A stretch of DNA of 64,000 bases from Gammaproteobacteria bacterium (GTDB taxonomy: Bacteria; Pseudomonadota; Gammaproteobacteria; JABHGC01): positions 23,622 through 87,621 of the forward strand of contig JALWTS010000011.1 of the NCBI GenBank assembly GCA_027077805.1. Direction: 5' to 3'. Below, in pieces: positions 28,539 through 37,918 of this stretch. The translations under genes were made by a program, and so were the position numbers. Each line of letters opens with the position of its first letter. The first letter of the stretch is position 1. The notes below the pieces were generated by a model. The model made no database searches, was not told the DNA's origin, and saw only the letters and a program-made list of their open reading frames with translations.

Positions 28539-30833
28539 ATGTCTCAAGCAAATAGCAATGTGGTTTCATTAGAAGAAAACCGAATGTTATCACCCGTTGA
28601 ATTACAACAATTGACAAATTCAGGTTATGAATTATTACGACGCTATTTTCAACAATTAATCCAAGATTTTTTTGCTAAGGTTGATGATACCCTATTTGAT
28701 CATGCTGAAAAAGCAGAGAATAATGCGATTCAAAATATGTATTTTGATGCTATGCGTATTGTGCGTGCGGATCAAAAATCAGTTGAAACTTCCATGATAC
28801 AAACCGTACTTGATAGTTATAAACGATTTTGGAAACTCGGTCCCCAGTCCATTGAAATTAAAGAAGGTCAGCAAGGCGGTGAAGTAGAATTAGTATTAGT
28901 AGATGAGAATGAATTAGAAGAGTCATTAGCGATTACTAATATGACTTCAAAGGGCGAAAGTCGTTATCAAGAAATATTATTTGCGATTGAACATCGTTTT
29001 ACCTATTTATCCAAAGGAGTGGAGGTCCATCCTAAAAATAATCCCATTGGTCCTGCCATTATTTGTCGATCATTTCAACATGCCATGAAAGCAGTGGATA
29101 TTGATTTAAAAGTTAAAATAGCCATTTATAAACTATTTGATGAACATGTGATTAAAAATTTGGGTCGTTTATATGACGAGTCAAATGACATGATGATTGA
29201 AGCGAAAGTCTTACCCAATCTTAAGTTAAAAATTACGACCAAAATCAACCCAGAAACTGGGGAAGAAATCAAAGAAATTGTTGAAGATAAAAAAGAAGAA
29301 GACAAAAAAGAGGACAAAAAAGAAGAAGCTGAAGAGAAAAAATTAACGCCTCAAGATATTGTTGAACAGCGTCAAGAAAAACAAGCCTTTAATGAGATTC
29401 AAAGTTTATTAGAACAACAGCGAGCGATCACCGGTAAAGAACGCTATGATGGTGAGGTAGAAGCCAGTAGTGATGAAGTATTAAGTGCCTTAACTTTGTT
29501 ACAAAATGATAATGTTAGTATTATGCCTGGATCAGAAGGCATTGAAATTCAACGCATGATGCTGGATGAAATTAAAAAATTACAAACTGATGAGAAAGAG
29601 CGGGGTTTATCACACGCCGATGATGATACTATTGATGCGGTTAGAATGTTATTTGATTTTATCTTAGATGATCCAAACTTGCCTGATCCGATGAAAGCGG
29701 TCATCAGTCGCTTACAAATTCCCATTCTTAAAGTTGCCGTTGCGGATAAAGCATTTTTTGGGAAAAAGAAACACCCTGCCCGTCAGTTGTTAGACGAATT
29801 TGCTAAAGCAGGATTGGGTTGGAATGAAAGCGATGGGAAAAGTGATAAAGGTTTGTATGGCCATATGTCTAATATGGTACAACGAGTACTAAAAGAATTT
29901 CATGATGATGTTGCAATTTTTGATGAGTTACTAGAAGAATTTCGTGGTTTCGTACAAAAAGAACAGCAAGTCTCAAGGGTAATGGAACAGCGTACCCAAC
30001 AAGTTACCCAAGGGAAAGAAAGTTTTGATTTAGCAAAACAGCGTGCGAATGAAGAAGTAGATAAGCGTTTGAAAGACAAAAAAGTACCCAGTGTGGTAGA
30101 ATCTTTATTAAAAGAAGGTTGGGTTGAAGTACTACAGTTAATTTTCCTACGGCAAGGCACAGGCAGTGAAGCATGGAAAAAAGCCTCACAGGCTATTGAT
30201 AAGCTGATCTGGAGCTTAGAAGCAAAAACTACCCCAGAAACTCGAAAAGAATTAATTGAAGGCTTGCCCAAATTATTAAAAGAATTGCGTGAAGGCTTAT
30301 CCGAAATATCTTATGATCAGCATAAAATGACTAAATGGTTTAAAGATTTACACCATATCCATATTCGTTCCTTACATGGTAAAAATAATATCGAAACAGT
30401 GAAAACCCCCCCTGCACCTGTCGCAGAATCGGCACCTAAAACTAAAATGTCGCCTGCGGAACAAAAAGCCAGACAACGTTTACAAAAAGCTCAAGTGGAA
30501 CAAATTGAACTATCCGATGGCAATATTAAAACGGGCAATGATGATCAGCAAGTACAAAAAGATGAATATGATCGCATGGCAGAAGAAATTCAAATTGGCA
30601 CTTGGCTAGAAATGCGTGGTCATGATGGAAAACAACGGATTAAACTGTCATGGAAAAGCGAGGTTTCGTCCTTAATGGTTTTTGTCAATCGCCGAGGGGT
30701 TAAAATTGCTGAAATGACAAAACAAGGCTTAGCAGCGGCATTTCGTCGTGGTGCTGTTGAAATTTTAACGGAGGTACCATTAATGGATAGAGCGATTTCG
30801 GCGATGATGGATAAGTTGAAGGCGGCGTCTTAG
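28539..30833 (+). CDS. DUF1631 family protein
   Basis: This is a soluble, largely helical protein of 764 residues, very acidic with a lysine/glutamate-rich segment near 245–270. The DUF1631 core is seen as MKAVISRLQIPILKVAVADK with KKHPARQLLDEF at about 385–425, and SVVESLLKEGWVEVLQLIF near 525. The C-terminus (about 685–760) has IGTWLEMRGHDGKQRIKLSW and VFVNRRGVKIAEM. The same blocks recur in the two giant proteins at 49346 and 53248, where they are fused to c-di-GMP domains. The function is unknown. The 219-bp leader holds the promoter. It overlaps the end of folK by 4 bp. Confidence 0.88.
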   Translation: MSQANSNVVSLEENRMLSPVELQQLTNSGYELLRRYFQQLIQDFFAKVDDTLFDHAEKAENNAIQNMYFDAMRIVRADQKSVETSMIQTVLDSYKRFWKLGPQSIEIKEGQQGGEVELVLVDENELEESLAITNMTSKGESRYQEILFAIEHRFTYLSKGVEVHPKNNPIGPAIICRSFQHAMKAVDIDLKVKIAIYKLFDEHVIKNLGRLYDESNDMMIEAKVLPNLKLKITTKINPETGEEIKEIVEDKKEEDKKEDKKEEAEEKKLTPQDIVEQRQEKQAFNEIQSLLEQQRAITGKERYDGEVEASSDEVLSALTLLQNDNVSIMPGSEGIEIQRMMLDEIKKLQTDEKERGLSHADDDTIDAVRMLFDFILDDPNLPDPMKAVISRLQIPILKVAVADKAFFGKKKHPARQLLDEFAKAGLGWNESDGKSDKGLYGHMSNMVQRVLKEFHDDVAIFDELLEEFRGFVQKEQQVSRVMEQRTQQVTQGKESFDLAKQRANEEVDKRLKDKKVPSVVESLLKEGWVEVLQLIFLRQGTGSEAWKKASQAIDKLIWSLEAKTTPETRKELIEGLPKLLKELREGLSEISYDQHKMTKWFKDLHHIHIRSLHGKNNIETVKTPPAPVAESAPKTKMSPAEQKARQRLQKAQVEQIELSDGNIKTGNDDQQVQKDEYDRMAEEIQIGTWLEMRGHDGKQRIKLSWKSEVSSLMVFVNRRGVKIAEMTKQGLAAAFRRGAVEILTEVPLMDRAISAMMDKLKAAS

Positions 30834-31309
30834 TCAAAAAACTGGTTGATTTTTTGACAATTTTTTTCTGTGCTAGGAAACTCAGCCCAAAGCTGTTGAA
30901 AACTGACCTTTAATTGCGGATGCAACTGTTCCCCTGCAATTTCAGCCAGTGGTTGTAATACAAAGGCATATTTTACTATTTCACCTCTAGGAATGTTATC
31001 CGCGATGACATTATCATATAACAAAATATCCAAATCTAAAGGACGAGGTGAGAAGCGGGGTTGTTGACGTTGGCGACCATGTCGGGTTTCGATTTGTTTG
31101 AGTTGTTGTTTAATAGTGTTAATATCGTCTTGACTGTAAAAGGCAATAACGGCATTTAAAAAGGCATTGCCATTAAACCCTATTGCAGGGCTTTGGTAAA
31201 TAGAAGATATTTCTAGTTTGCCATAAATATCGGCAAGTGCTTGGATCCCTGAGTTAATATTCACTTCTTTATTAATATTACTGCCAATACTAAGATAAAC
31301 TTTTGCCAT
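30830..31309 (-). CDS. folK: 2-amino-4-hydroxy-6-hydroxymethyldihydropteridine pyrophosphokinase
   Basis: This is a 159-residue enzyme starting MAKVYLSIGSNI; upstream ATGs lie inside folB. Signatures are YQSPAIGF, FLNAVIAF, RPLDLDILLYDN with the Mg-binding aspartates, and HGRQR...FSPRPLD. It transfers pyrophosphate from ATP to the pterin alcohol in folate synthesis. It starts 4 bp after folB, whose product supplies its substrate, so the two form a folate operon. Confidence 0.94.
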   Translation of the reverse strand: MAKVYLSIGSNINKEVNINSGIQALADIYGKLEISSIYQSPAIGFNGNAFLNAVIAFYSQDDINTIKQQLKQIETRHGRQRQQPRFSPRPLDLDILLYDNVIADNIPRGEIVKYAFVLQPLAEIAGEQLHPQLKVSFQQLWAEFPSTEKNCQKINQFFD

Positions 31310-31313
31310 TGCT

Positions 31314-31679
31314 TTAGCGTTGACCTCGTTCAATGCAAATACCAACATCCACCGCACCACGCAGTGCCCCTTTTTTATTTAAGCGAATTTTTAACCAAGA
31401 AATTTCAAATTCGCTTAAAATCAATGCCGCAATTTTTTCGGTTAAGGTTTCTACCAGTTGATAATCGCTTTGTTCTACAAAATCAATAACTCGTTTGGAA
31501 ATATTTTTGTAATTGACGGTGTCTTCAATTTGATCCGTAGCGGCGGCTTGGCGAATATCAGTCGCTAATTCCAAATCAATATGCACGGTTTGTTTAATAC
31601 TGCGTTCCCAATCATAGATGCCAATAATTGTTTCGATTTTTAAATCCTTGATAAAGATAATATCCATTTGACTATCCAT
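31314..31679 (-). CDS. folB: Dihydroneopterin aldolase FolB
   Basis: This is a 121-residue enzyme of the tunnelling fold with FIKDLKIETIIGIYDWER, VNYKNISKRV, LVETLTEKIAALIL and IRLNKKGALRGA. It converts dihydroneopterin to the hydroxymethyl pterin used by FolK. The start may be 31679 or 31667 (MDIIFIKDL): AAGGA abuts the first and is 12 bases from the second, so both are possible. The gene heads the folB–folK pair and is separated by 14 bp from the VIT–VWA gene upstream. Confidence 0.94.
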   Translation of the reverse strand: MDSQMDIIFIKDLKIETIIGIYDWERSIKQTVHIDLELATDIRQAAATDQIEDTVNYKNISKRVIDFVEQSDYQLVETLTEKIAALILSEFEISWLKIRLNKKGALRGAVDVGICIERGQR

Positions 31680-31693
31680 TCCTTGTTTATCCG

Positions 31694-34111
31694 TTAGTTA
31701 TTCATTGCCTTGACTTTTAAAACAAAGAAAATATTGGCTTGGTTAGCAAATCGCCAAGTATTAATGAATTGCTTTAATTTTTGTTTTAGTTTTTGGCTTA
31801 AATTTGCATTGGTCATCACTACCATGCTTACTTTACCATTGGTTTGGGTGGTAATATGTAAATGGATTTTACCTTGGAATGAATTTGGCAAGGTTCGGCA
31901 TAGTTTTGTTTTATAGCTTTCTAATGTGGCGTGTATTTGTGGATATTTCGTGTTACCACTGACGGATAATGCTTTAATTTCACAGCTTAATTGATTGGCG
32001 TGATCATCATTGCGGGAAGTATTTCGCTCTGGTTTTGTTTGTGCTTGTTTTACTTTCACTTTTTCTTCGGCAACTTCCGCAACAACTGTGCTTGTTTGAT
32101 CAGCCACTAAATTATGATAACCCGCAGTAGGTTTAGGTTTGACGCTAGCTAATCGTGGCGTGCTTGATAGGTACTGACGTTGCTTATACGCTCGCATGGG
32201 TTGGGGTGAACTTGCGACTGTGGGGACAGCTTGTCCAAAAATGCCTTCATAAGAAACCCCTTCAGGTAATTCTACCGCTTGTTCAATGGTTTGATTATCC
32301 CCTGATGAATTGACAATCTTATGTTCGACTGCCACAAAACTGGTCCACTGGGTCATTAAATGATAATTTAGCCCTAATTGGGTAATTTGTTCAATTAATG
32401 CCTGAGAACGATTTCTTACCATCTCTTGCATTAAGGCTTTCACTTTGTTTCTAGCCCAAATTGAGGCAATGGCTTGATGATTAGTATCCGCAGTTAAATC
32501 AACGTCTAAGGATTGTTGATAGCGTTGTTGACCTAATTGTCCTTGAATAGTAATGGTTTGTTTGCCTCCTTGTTGATAACGCCCGACAAGTTGTATGGGT
32601 TGCCCTTCCCAAAGATCAGGGATTTTTTTAGGGTAGATTTCAAATACATCTAATCCTTGCCAATCAATAGTAATTTCAGTTAATGTCGGTTTATCAATGC
32701 GTTGGAATAATGTTTTAATCACATCGGTACTGGCTTCATCTTGGCGTAAATAAAAAGCTTGACCCCTACCAATATCCGCCGCACGATCCAAAAGATAACG
32801 ATTGACTGAAGAACCAATACCTAAGGTAAAAACTCTGGCCCCTTTACGTTCTTTGTCAATAGATTTGAAAATCTGTTGTTCATTGCCAATATACCCATCG
32901 CTTAATAAAATCGCAATTCTGAGATAGTTTTCTTGGGCAGGTTGGTTTAAGGCGTCTAGGATGCCTTTACGCATTTCCGTGCCACCAGAACCACGCAGGC
33001 TTTGCACATAGTTTAATGCTTTTTTGACATTCGCTCTATTATAAGGCTGAGGTTCTGACCACAAGGTGCTTGTATCACCGGCAAATCTGACCACATTAAA
33101 GCGATCTTGTTCTCGCATACCGTGTAGTAGTTCTATCATGGCTTGTTTGGATTTTTTTAATGGAAAACCTCGCATAGAACCAGAGGTATCTAAAACAAAA
33201 ATCAATTCTCTGGGGACAATTTCATCGCTGGCAATATGTTTTTGTGGTTGGATCATTAAACTAAAAAACCCTCCCCTTTCATCTTTATAAGAAAGTAATG
33301 CCATCGTTGGCATTTTATCGGCGACTTCATAACGCAAAATAAAATCTTTGTTGGGAATCGTATCCGATGGATGGAGTGTTATGCTTTTGTGTTGTTTGGA
33401 ATGATGACTAATTTCAATCGCATGCGAGCTAGAATGAACGCCTTGAATGGCCAGACCCGCCTCTAAATCAATACTTACTTCAATATCATGACCACTGCGT
33501 TGATCGGGTTTTAATACAACTGGGTTAATATTGGCTGATTTTGCCATAGATTTAGGATAATAACGAGGACCAACCACCATAGGAAACACCAATTCATAAC
33601 TGCCTTGTTGATAGTCTAATAATTGCACATATTGAATTTCAATATTGATGTGATCATTAGGCAAAATATTAGCCACCGATTGGGTAAAGACATTGGGACG
33701 TTGTTGTTCTAATAATACCGTGCGTTTGCCTTGTGCTTTGGCTTGTTGATAAATTTGTTTGGCTTCATCACGCTTTTTGATCACTGCTTTAATCAGTCTA
33801 TTGCCAATACGCATTTGCATTTTATCAATTGCGGCACTATTGGGTAAGGGAAAAGTATAAATAGCTTCAATGCTTTGTTCTAAAGGGTTATGATATTGTT
33901 GAATCACAGTAGTTTTAGCAATAAAACCGCTGATTTGTATGTTGACTCGGGTATGTTTTAATGGCAGTTCTAATTTTTCTTTCGCATCCGTTTGCAGGAC
34001 GATTAAACTACCCGGATTGATGTCATTGGCAAGTCCTGCGGGTCGGGAAGCGTAAACAAATGACGTAAACAGTTGGCTAAATAAAAATCCAATAAAAATC
34101 CAATCGCGCAT
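31694..34111 (-). CDS. VIT–VWA domain surface or periplasmic protein
   Basis: This encodes 805 residues. A signal peptide (about 1–21) is followed by a VIT domain (about 40–180; VIQQYHNPLEQSIEAIYTFPLP). A VWA domain spans about 305–480, with the MIDAS motif FVLDTSGSMRGFPL and later T and D residues. The last 100 residues contain conserved cysteines and a segment resembling the TonB-like C-terminal domain of AgmX/PglI proteins. The order VIT–VWA matches the marine proteobacterial sortase-target family (TIGR03788), but I see no LPxTG sorting signal or C-terminal anchor. It may mediate adhesion or protein contacts in the envelope. No sortase is in the window. Confidence 0.87.
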   Translation of the reverse strand: MRDWIFIGFLFSQLFTSFVYASRPAGLANDINPGSLIVLQTDAKEKLELPLKHTRVNIQISGFIAKTTVIQQYHNPLEQSIEAIYTFPLPNSAAIDKMQMRIGNRLIKAVIKKRDEAKQIYQQAKAQGKRTVLLEQQRPNVFTQSVANILPNDHINIEIQYVQLLDYQQGSYELVFPMVVGPRYYPKSMAKSANINPVVLKPDQRSGHDIEVSIDLEAGLAIQGVHSSSHAIEISHHSKQHKSITLHPSDTIPNKDFILRYEVADKMPTMALLSYKDERGGFFSLMIQPQKHIASDEIVPRELIFVLDTSGSMRGFPLKKSKQAMIELLHGMREQDRFNVVRFAGDTSTLWSEPQPYNRANVKKALNYVQSLRGSGGTEMRKGILDALNQPAQENYLRIAILLSDGYIGNEQQIFKSIDKERKGARVFTLGIGSSVNRYLLDRAADIGRGQAFYLRQDEASTDVIKTLFQRIDKPTLTEITIDWQGLDVFEIYPKKIPDLWEGQPIQLVGRYQQGGKQTITIQGQLGQQRYQQSLDVDLTADTNHQAIASIWARNKVKALMQEMVRNRSQALIEQITQLGLNYHLMTQWTSFVAVEHKIVNSSGDNQTIEQAVELPEGVSYEGIFGQAVPTVASSPQPMRAYKQRQYLSSTPRLASVKPKPTAGYHNLVADQTSTVVAEVAEEKVKVKQAQTKPERNTSRNDDHANQLSCEIKALSVSGNTKYPQIHATLESYKTKLCRTLPNSFQGKIHLHITTQTNGKVSMVVMTNANLSQKLKQKLKQFINTWRFANQANIFFVLKVKAMNN

Positions 34112-34140
34112 CTTTCATTCCTATGTTTTGATTTTAGTTG

Positions 34141-35448
34141 TCATTGCTGACATAAGTTTTCAATCTCATTGACTTCTTTAGGCATGGCTTGGGTTAGCAC
34201 TTCACAACCTTTTGCAGTGACTAAGACATTATCTTCAATCCGAATACCAATATTCCACCAAGATTTGTTAATCTCAGGATTCGTTCCCGTATAAATCCCT
34301 GGCTCAACGGTAAGGGTCATACCTTCTTCAAATTCTCGCCATTGCCCATCAATTTTATAATTACCGACATCATGGACATCTAAACCTAACCAATGCCCTG
34401 TACGGTGCATATAAAAGGCTTGATAGCGTTTGTCTTTTATCAGTTGCTGTTTCTTGCCTTTTAATAAACCTAAATCCATTAAACCTTGGGTAATGGTTTC
34501 AACTGCTATCTCATGGGGTTGATTCCAAGTCATGCCAGGTTTAATCATAGCAATGGCCGCTTTTTGAGCTGCCAGTACAATTTCATATAAGTCTTTTTGT
34601 TGTGGATTAAATACCCCATTAACAGGAAAGGTACGAGTAATATCTGAAGCATAATTGTTACATTCACAGCCCGCATCAATTAACAATAAATCGCCATCCT
34701 TAAGTTTGGCATTATTTTCAGTATAGTGCAAAATACAAGCATTTTCACCACCGCCTACAATACTAGGATACGCCATTTGAACGGCACCTTTCGACATACA
34801 TTGATGAATAATTTCTGCTTCGATTTGATATTCAAACTGTTCAGCTTGACAAAATCGCATAGCGTGTTGATGGGCTTGTATGGAAATTTTAGCGGCTTGA
34901 CGCATTTGTTCTAATTCTAAAGGGGTTTTAAACAAACGCATTTCATGTAAATAGCAGTCTAGGGATAAAAATTGCATGGGCGGATTGATCCCAGAACGTA
35001 ATTTACTTCTTAGTTTATTAATCCATTCCATTAGAGTTTGGTCAAATTCAGGATAAGTACCAATAGGATATAAAACCTTTTTTTTGCCTTCAATCAATCC
35101 CATGATAATCTCTTCAATATCATCAATGGGAAATGCATCCTCAGCCCCATAAACCTCACAAGCATCTTCTTGACCAATAATGCGACCATTCCAAATTTCT
35201 TTGCTTTTATCTTTTTCTTGGCAAAATAAAAGATATTCGCCATGTTCCCGTTCAGGAATTAATACCGCAATGGCATTGGGTTCAGGAAAGCCTGTTAAGT
35301 AAAAAAAATCACTATTTTGGCGAAACGGATAGTCAACATCACGATTACGTTGACATAGTGACGCAGAGGATAAAATCGCAATGCTATCTTTGCCCATTTG
35401 TTGCATCAGTTCTTTACGACGACGTTGGTATTCCCATTTATTAAACAT
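34141..35448 (-). CDS. pepP: Xaa-Pro aminopeptidase
   Basis: This 435-residue enzyme has the creatinase-type N-domain and the pita-bread catalytic domain. The metal ligands are in LLIDAGCECNNYASDITRTF, YMHRTGHWLGLDVHDVG, TLTVEPGIYTG and GIRIEDNVLV. It removes N-terminal residues preceding proline, using two Mn2+ ions. It lies directly downstream of ygfB in the same direction, the same order as in E. coli, where ubiH follows; here a VIT–VWA gene follows instead. Confidence 0.96.
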   Translation of the reverse strand: MFNKWEYQRRRKELMQQMGKDSIAILSSASLCQRNRDVDYPFRQNSDFFYLTGFPEPNAIAVLIPEREHGEYLLFCQEKDKSKEIWNGRIIGQEDACEVYGAEDAFPIDDIEEIIMGLIEGKKKVLYPIGTYPEFDQTLMEWINKLRSKLRSGINPPMQFLSLDCYLHEMRLFKTPLELEQMRQAAKISIQAHQHAMRFCQAEQFEYQIEAEIIHQCMSKGAVQMAYPSIVGGGENACILHYTENNAKLKDGDLLLIDAGCECNNYASDITRTFPVNGVFNPQQKDLYEIVLAAQKAAIAMIKPGMTWNQPHEIAVETITQGLMDLGLLKGKKQQLIKDKRYQAFYMHRTGHWLGLDVHDVGNYKIDGQWREFEEGMTLTVEPGIYTGTNPEINKSWWNIGIRIEDNVLVTAKGCEVLTQAMPKEVNEIENLCQQ

Positions 35449-35468
35449 TATGATTCCTGAGTCAAATT

Positions 35469-36014
35469 TTATTGTTCTTGCTGTTCTTGCTGTTCTCGTT
35501 GATACTGATAAATTAATAACACTCCAACTTTGATATATTCCACCAATTCAACATAGGCAAACTCATCAGTTTCAGTAGTCTCAGCATTGCTATCGGCTTT
35601 ACCAATTTCTTGAACATCATGAATAAATTCTAAAATATCACGATTATCCAATGGTGCTTGAAAACTAGCCAAACCTAAACCGTAAATAAAACCCTGACAC
35701 CATTTGCTTAATTCATGTACTCTAATATTAAGGGGTTGATCATCATCAGGGAGTAGCAAATCAAAGCCAAATTCAAATTCATCTTGTTCTAAATAGTCTA
35801 GCATTGAATCATATAAGATTTTAAGCGAAGTTTCTAAGACTTGCGTTGCTTGTCGCTCTTGAAATAAAACATTCAACCAAAGGGTAAAAACTAAATCACG
35901 CCTAGGTAAATAAAACAGACCACATAATATACCATGTGCTTCCGAAGCCGTTTCTAAAAGATTACAGTCAGTAAAATCGGATTGAATTGATTGAAATAGG
36001 GATGGATTGATCAT
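35469..36014 (-). CDS. ygfB: UPF0149 family protein YgfB
   Basis: This is a 181-residue, acidic helical protein with the family segments EAHGILCGLFYLP and LSKWCQGFIYGLGLA. The C-terminus ends in a Gln/Glu tract (QREQQEQQEQ) encoded by a short 9-bp repeat. Members of this family sit next to pepP; in Pseudomonas a homologue modulates transcription of AlpA-controlled genes, but no such role is shown here. The gene is divergent from the coiled-coil gene at 36106. Confidence 0.9.
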   Translation of the reverse strand: MINPSLFQSIQSDFTDCNLLETASEAHGILCGLFYLPRRDLVFTLWLNVLFQERQATQVLETSLKILYDSMLDYLEQDEFEFGFDLLLPDDDQPLNIRVHELSKWCQGFIYGLGLASFQAPLDNRDILEFIHDVQEIGKADSNAETTETDEFAYVELVEYIKVGVLLIYQYQREQQEQQEQ

Positions 36015-36105
36015 ATTTTTGTGATATATTTAAAAAGACTAAGGCATTCAATTATGTCTTACCATTATCTTAGAATCAACTTTCATTCTATCATCATAAC
36101 GATAT

Positions 36106-36363
36106 ATGAACGCATCAGCATCAACATTGACCCAATTAGAACAAGCCATTGATAAATTAATTCAACAATACTCGGAGTTGCAACAAGATCATCAATCACT
36201 GCAAAAACAACATCAACATTTTATGGCAAAATATCAAGTATTAGATACTGTCAATCAAAAACTTGAAGAAGAAAAAGCAAATTTACTTAAAAAAAATGAA
36301 ATGGCAAAAACCCGTGTCGATGCCATGATTGAACGTTTAAAAGCAATTGAAGCCCATTTTTAA
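36106..36363 (+). CDS. Short coiled-coil protein, TIGR02449/ZapB-like
   Basis: These 85 residues are almost entirely heptad-like coiled coil with many Gln, Leu and Glu residues (LEQAIDKLIQQYSELQQDH, ARTRVDAMIERLKAIEAHF-like end). This matches the short protein found between ygfB and zapA in gammaproteobacteria. It probably associates with division proteins, by analogy with ZapB; that is inference. It precedes zapA by 21 bp. Confidence 0.83.
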   Translation: MNASASTLTQLEQAIDKLIQQYSELQQDHQSLQKQHQHFMAKYQVLDTVNQKLEEEKANLLKKNEMAKTRVDAMIERLKAIEAHF

Positions 36364-36384
36364 AGAAACATAAAGACAGATATT

Positions 36385-36657
36385 ATGACAACTATTGCCA
36401 TTAGGATTTTAGATAAAGAATACCATGTCAATTGTGAGGAAGAGGAAAAACAAGATTTAATCTTATCTGCGAAACATCTTGATCAAAAAATGCGTGAAAC
36501 TAAACAACAAGCAAAAACTTTAGGCACCGAACGCATTGTTGTACTAACGGCATTAAATATAAGCTATGAACTATTACAACAACAGCATCAATATCAAGCC
36601 TTAAAGAAAGATATTAAACGTTTAGAACGCAAACTAAAACAAACCATAGACTCGTGA
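36385..36657 (+). CDS. zapA: Cell division protein ZapA
   Basis: This encodes 90 residues with the family opening IAIRILDKEYHVNCEEEEK and a C-terminal coiled coil that forms the tetramer stalk (LKKDIKRLERKLKQTID). ZapA bundles FtsZ filaments at mid-cell. The position just before the 6S RNA gene and fau is diagnostic for this class of bacteria. Confidence 0.93.
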   Translation: MTTIAIRILDKEYHVNCEEEEKQDLILSAKHLDQKMRETKQQAKTLGTERIVVLTALNISYELLQQQHQYQALKKDIKRLERKLKQTIDS

Positions 36658-36738
36658 AACTTAATAGCAGTCATCATGGTGTTGTATAATATTACCTTGA
36701 ATTTAGTTGAGTTAAGTCAAAAAAAATATTAAATGCTA

Positions 36739-36767
36739 TTGCATTTTTATAAATCATAGGTTATTAC
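36739..36767 (+). promoter_or_regulatory. Probable 6S RNA promoter
   Basis: TTGCAT (36739–36744) and TATTAC (36762–36767) with a 17-base spacer place a transcription start at about 36775, the first base of the 6S RNA stem. Confidence 0.55.
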
Positions 36768-36775
36768 TTACTAAT

Positions 36776-36956
36776 AATCCCCTGCGGTGTTCGAGGCGAG
36801 TGGGTATATTCTTGAGCCTAACTTACCCACGGAGATCAAATGCTGGTATTGTGAGCATGTCCGTCATTGATGGAAAGCCTAATATATTGGTTGCGTTCCC
36901 CACCTATCGCACTCTTGGTTCAAGGGCGAAACTTACCACGGCACAGGCGGGGGTCT
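36776..36956 (+). ncRNA. ssrS: 6S RNA
   Basis: About 180 bases lie between zapA and fau with the hallmark features. The 5' CCCCTGCGGTGTTCG and 3' GGCACAGGCGGGG ends pair to form the closing stem. CTTGAGCC lies near the 5' side, GTGAGCATG and AAGCCT in the apical half, and TTGGTTCAAGGG before the 3' side, all as in E. coli 6S RNA. The RNA mimics an open promoter and sequesters sigma-70 RNA polymerase in stationary phase. Any reading frame here is accidental. Confidence 0.93.
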
Positions 36957-36972
36957 ATTTTATTATGCTAAT

Positions 36973-37578
36973 ATGCGAAATCCCCAACAACAACGGCAAC
37001 AACTACGCCGTAAAATTCGCCAACAACGGCAACAATTATCGCAACGGCAATGTTGTGATTATCGCAAACAATTTTTTAAAGTAGCACAACAACAGCAATT
37101 ATTATTAAACTATCAACATATTGCGGCTTATTTACCCATAGGGGGTGAGGCAGATGTTACTTTAATTTTGGCTCAGGCGTTAAAACAAAAAAAATCTTGT
37201 TATTTACCCGTCGTAAAACCTAAACCAGAAATGAAATTATGGTTTAGTCCTTACTATTCCGTGAAACCACAACAACAATCTTTAAAAACCAATCATTTTG
37301 GGATTCTTGAACCTTCGCATATAAAATACCGTTCCGTTTGGAGCTTGGATTTAATTTTAATGCCATTGGTGGCATTTGATTTAAATGGTAATCGTTTAGG
37401 CATGGGGGCAGGTTATTATGATAGAACCTTGGCATATCTTCAGCATAGACAATATTGGTTGAAACCTGTATTAATTGGAGTTGCCTATGAGTTTCAGCAA
37501 GTAGATAAACTACCTTATCAATACTGGGATATTCCATTGCAAGGGGTATTGACGGAGAAACAGTTGTATTGGTTTTAA
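36973..37578 (+). CDS. fau: 5-formyltetrahydrofolate cyclo-ligase
   Basis: This encodes 201 residues. The N-terminus is unusually rich in Arg and Gln (RNPQQQRQQLRRKIRQQRQ). The catalytic and phosphate-binding motifs are AAYLPIGGEADV and LGMGAGYYDRTLAY. It converts 5-formyl-THF to 5,10-methenyl-THF with ATP. It starts 17 bp after the 6S RNA; in relatives it is co-transcribed with it, which may hold here too. Confidence 0.93.
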   Translation: MRNPQQQRQQLRRKIRQQRQQLSQRQCCDYRKQFFKVAQQQQLLLNYQHIAAYLPIGGEADVTLILAQALKQKKSCYLPVVKPKPEMKLWFSPYYSVKPQQQSLKTNHFGILEPSHIKYRSVWSLDLILMPLVAFDLNGNRLGMGAGYYDRTLAYLQHRQYWLKPVLIGVAYEFQQVDKLPYQYWDIPLQGVLTEKQLYWF

Positions 37579-37918
37579 TTAAAATAGTTTCAATAACCAT
37601 AGTATTTAATGGTATTCGTTTCGATAGCTGCTATCGTTGGAGAACGACAACCCCCTCTATCCTCTTAGCCTAAGCATTGAGGACTACTTTGAATAGTTTA
37701 TATAAGACTGACATTTTGATTCGACTTAATAGATTAAGCCGGCTTGTCTGATTGAGTTATAAACTAACACGGAATATTTTACCTAAAAAATGATTCGATT
37801 TTAGAACCAACAACATTCACTTAGATTTTCTAAGATCGGGATGATCTTATAATATGAGACTGTAAAAAATATTTAAATACTATATATTTTATGAATGAAT
37901 ATAATACCATTTTAAGTC
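37579..37918. other. 340-bp convergent intergenic region with several dyads
   Basis: No gene is evident between the ends of fau and ilvA. Short inverted repeats are clustered: CGATAG-CTG-CTATCG (37622–37636), CTTAG-C-CTAAG (37664–37674), CTTAAT-AG-ATTAAG (37725–37738) and CTTAGA-TTT-TCTAAG (37820–37834). None is followed by a strong T run, so none is a clear terminator. The region may hold terminators, a small RNA or debris. Confidence 0.5.

Noticed and set aside
36800..37084. Plus-strand open frame over the 6S RNA and the start of fau
   Set aside because: It overlaps the 6S RNA, has no family resemblance, and runs in a different frame from fau.
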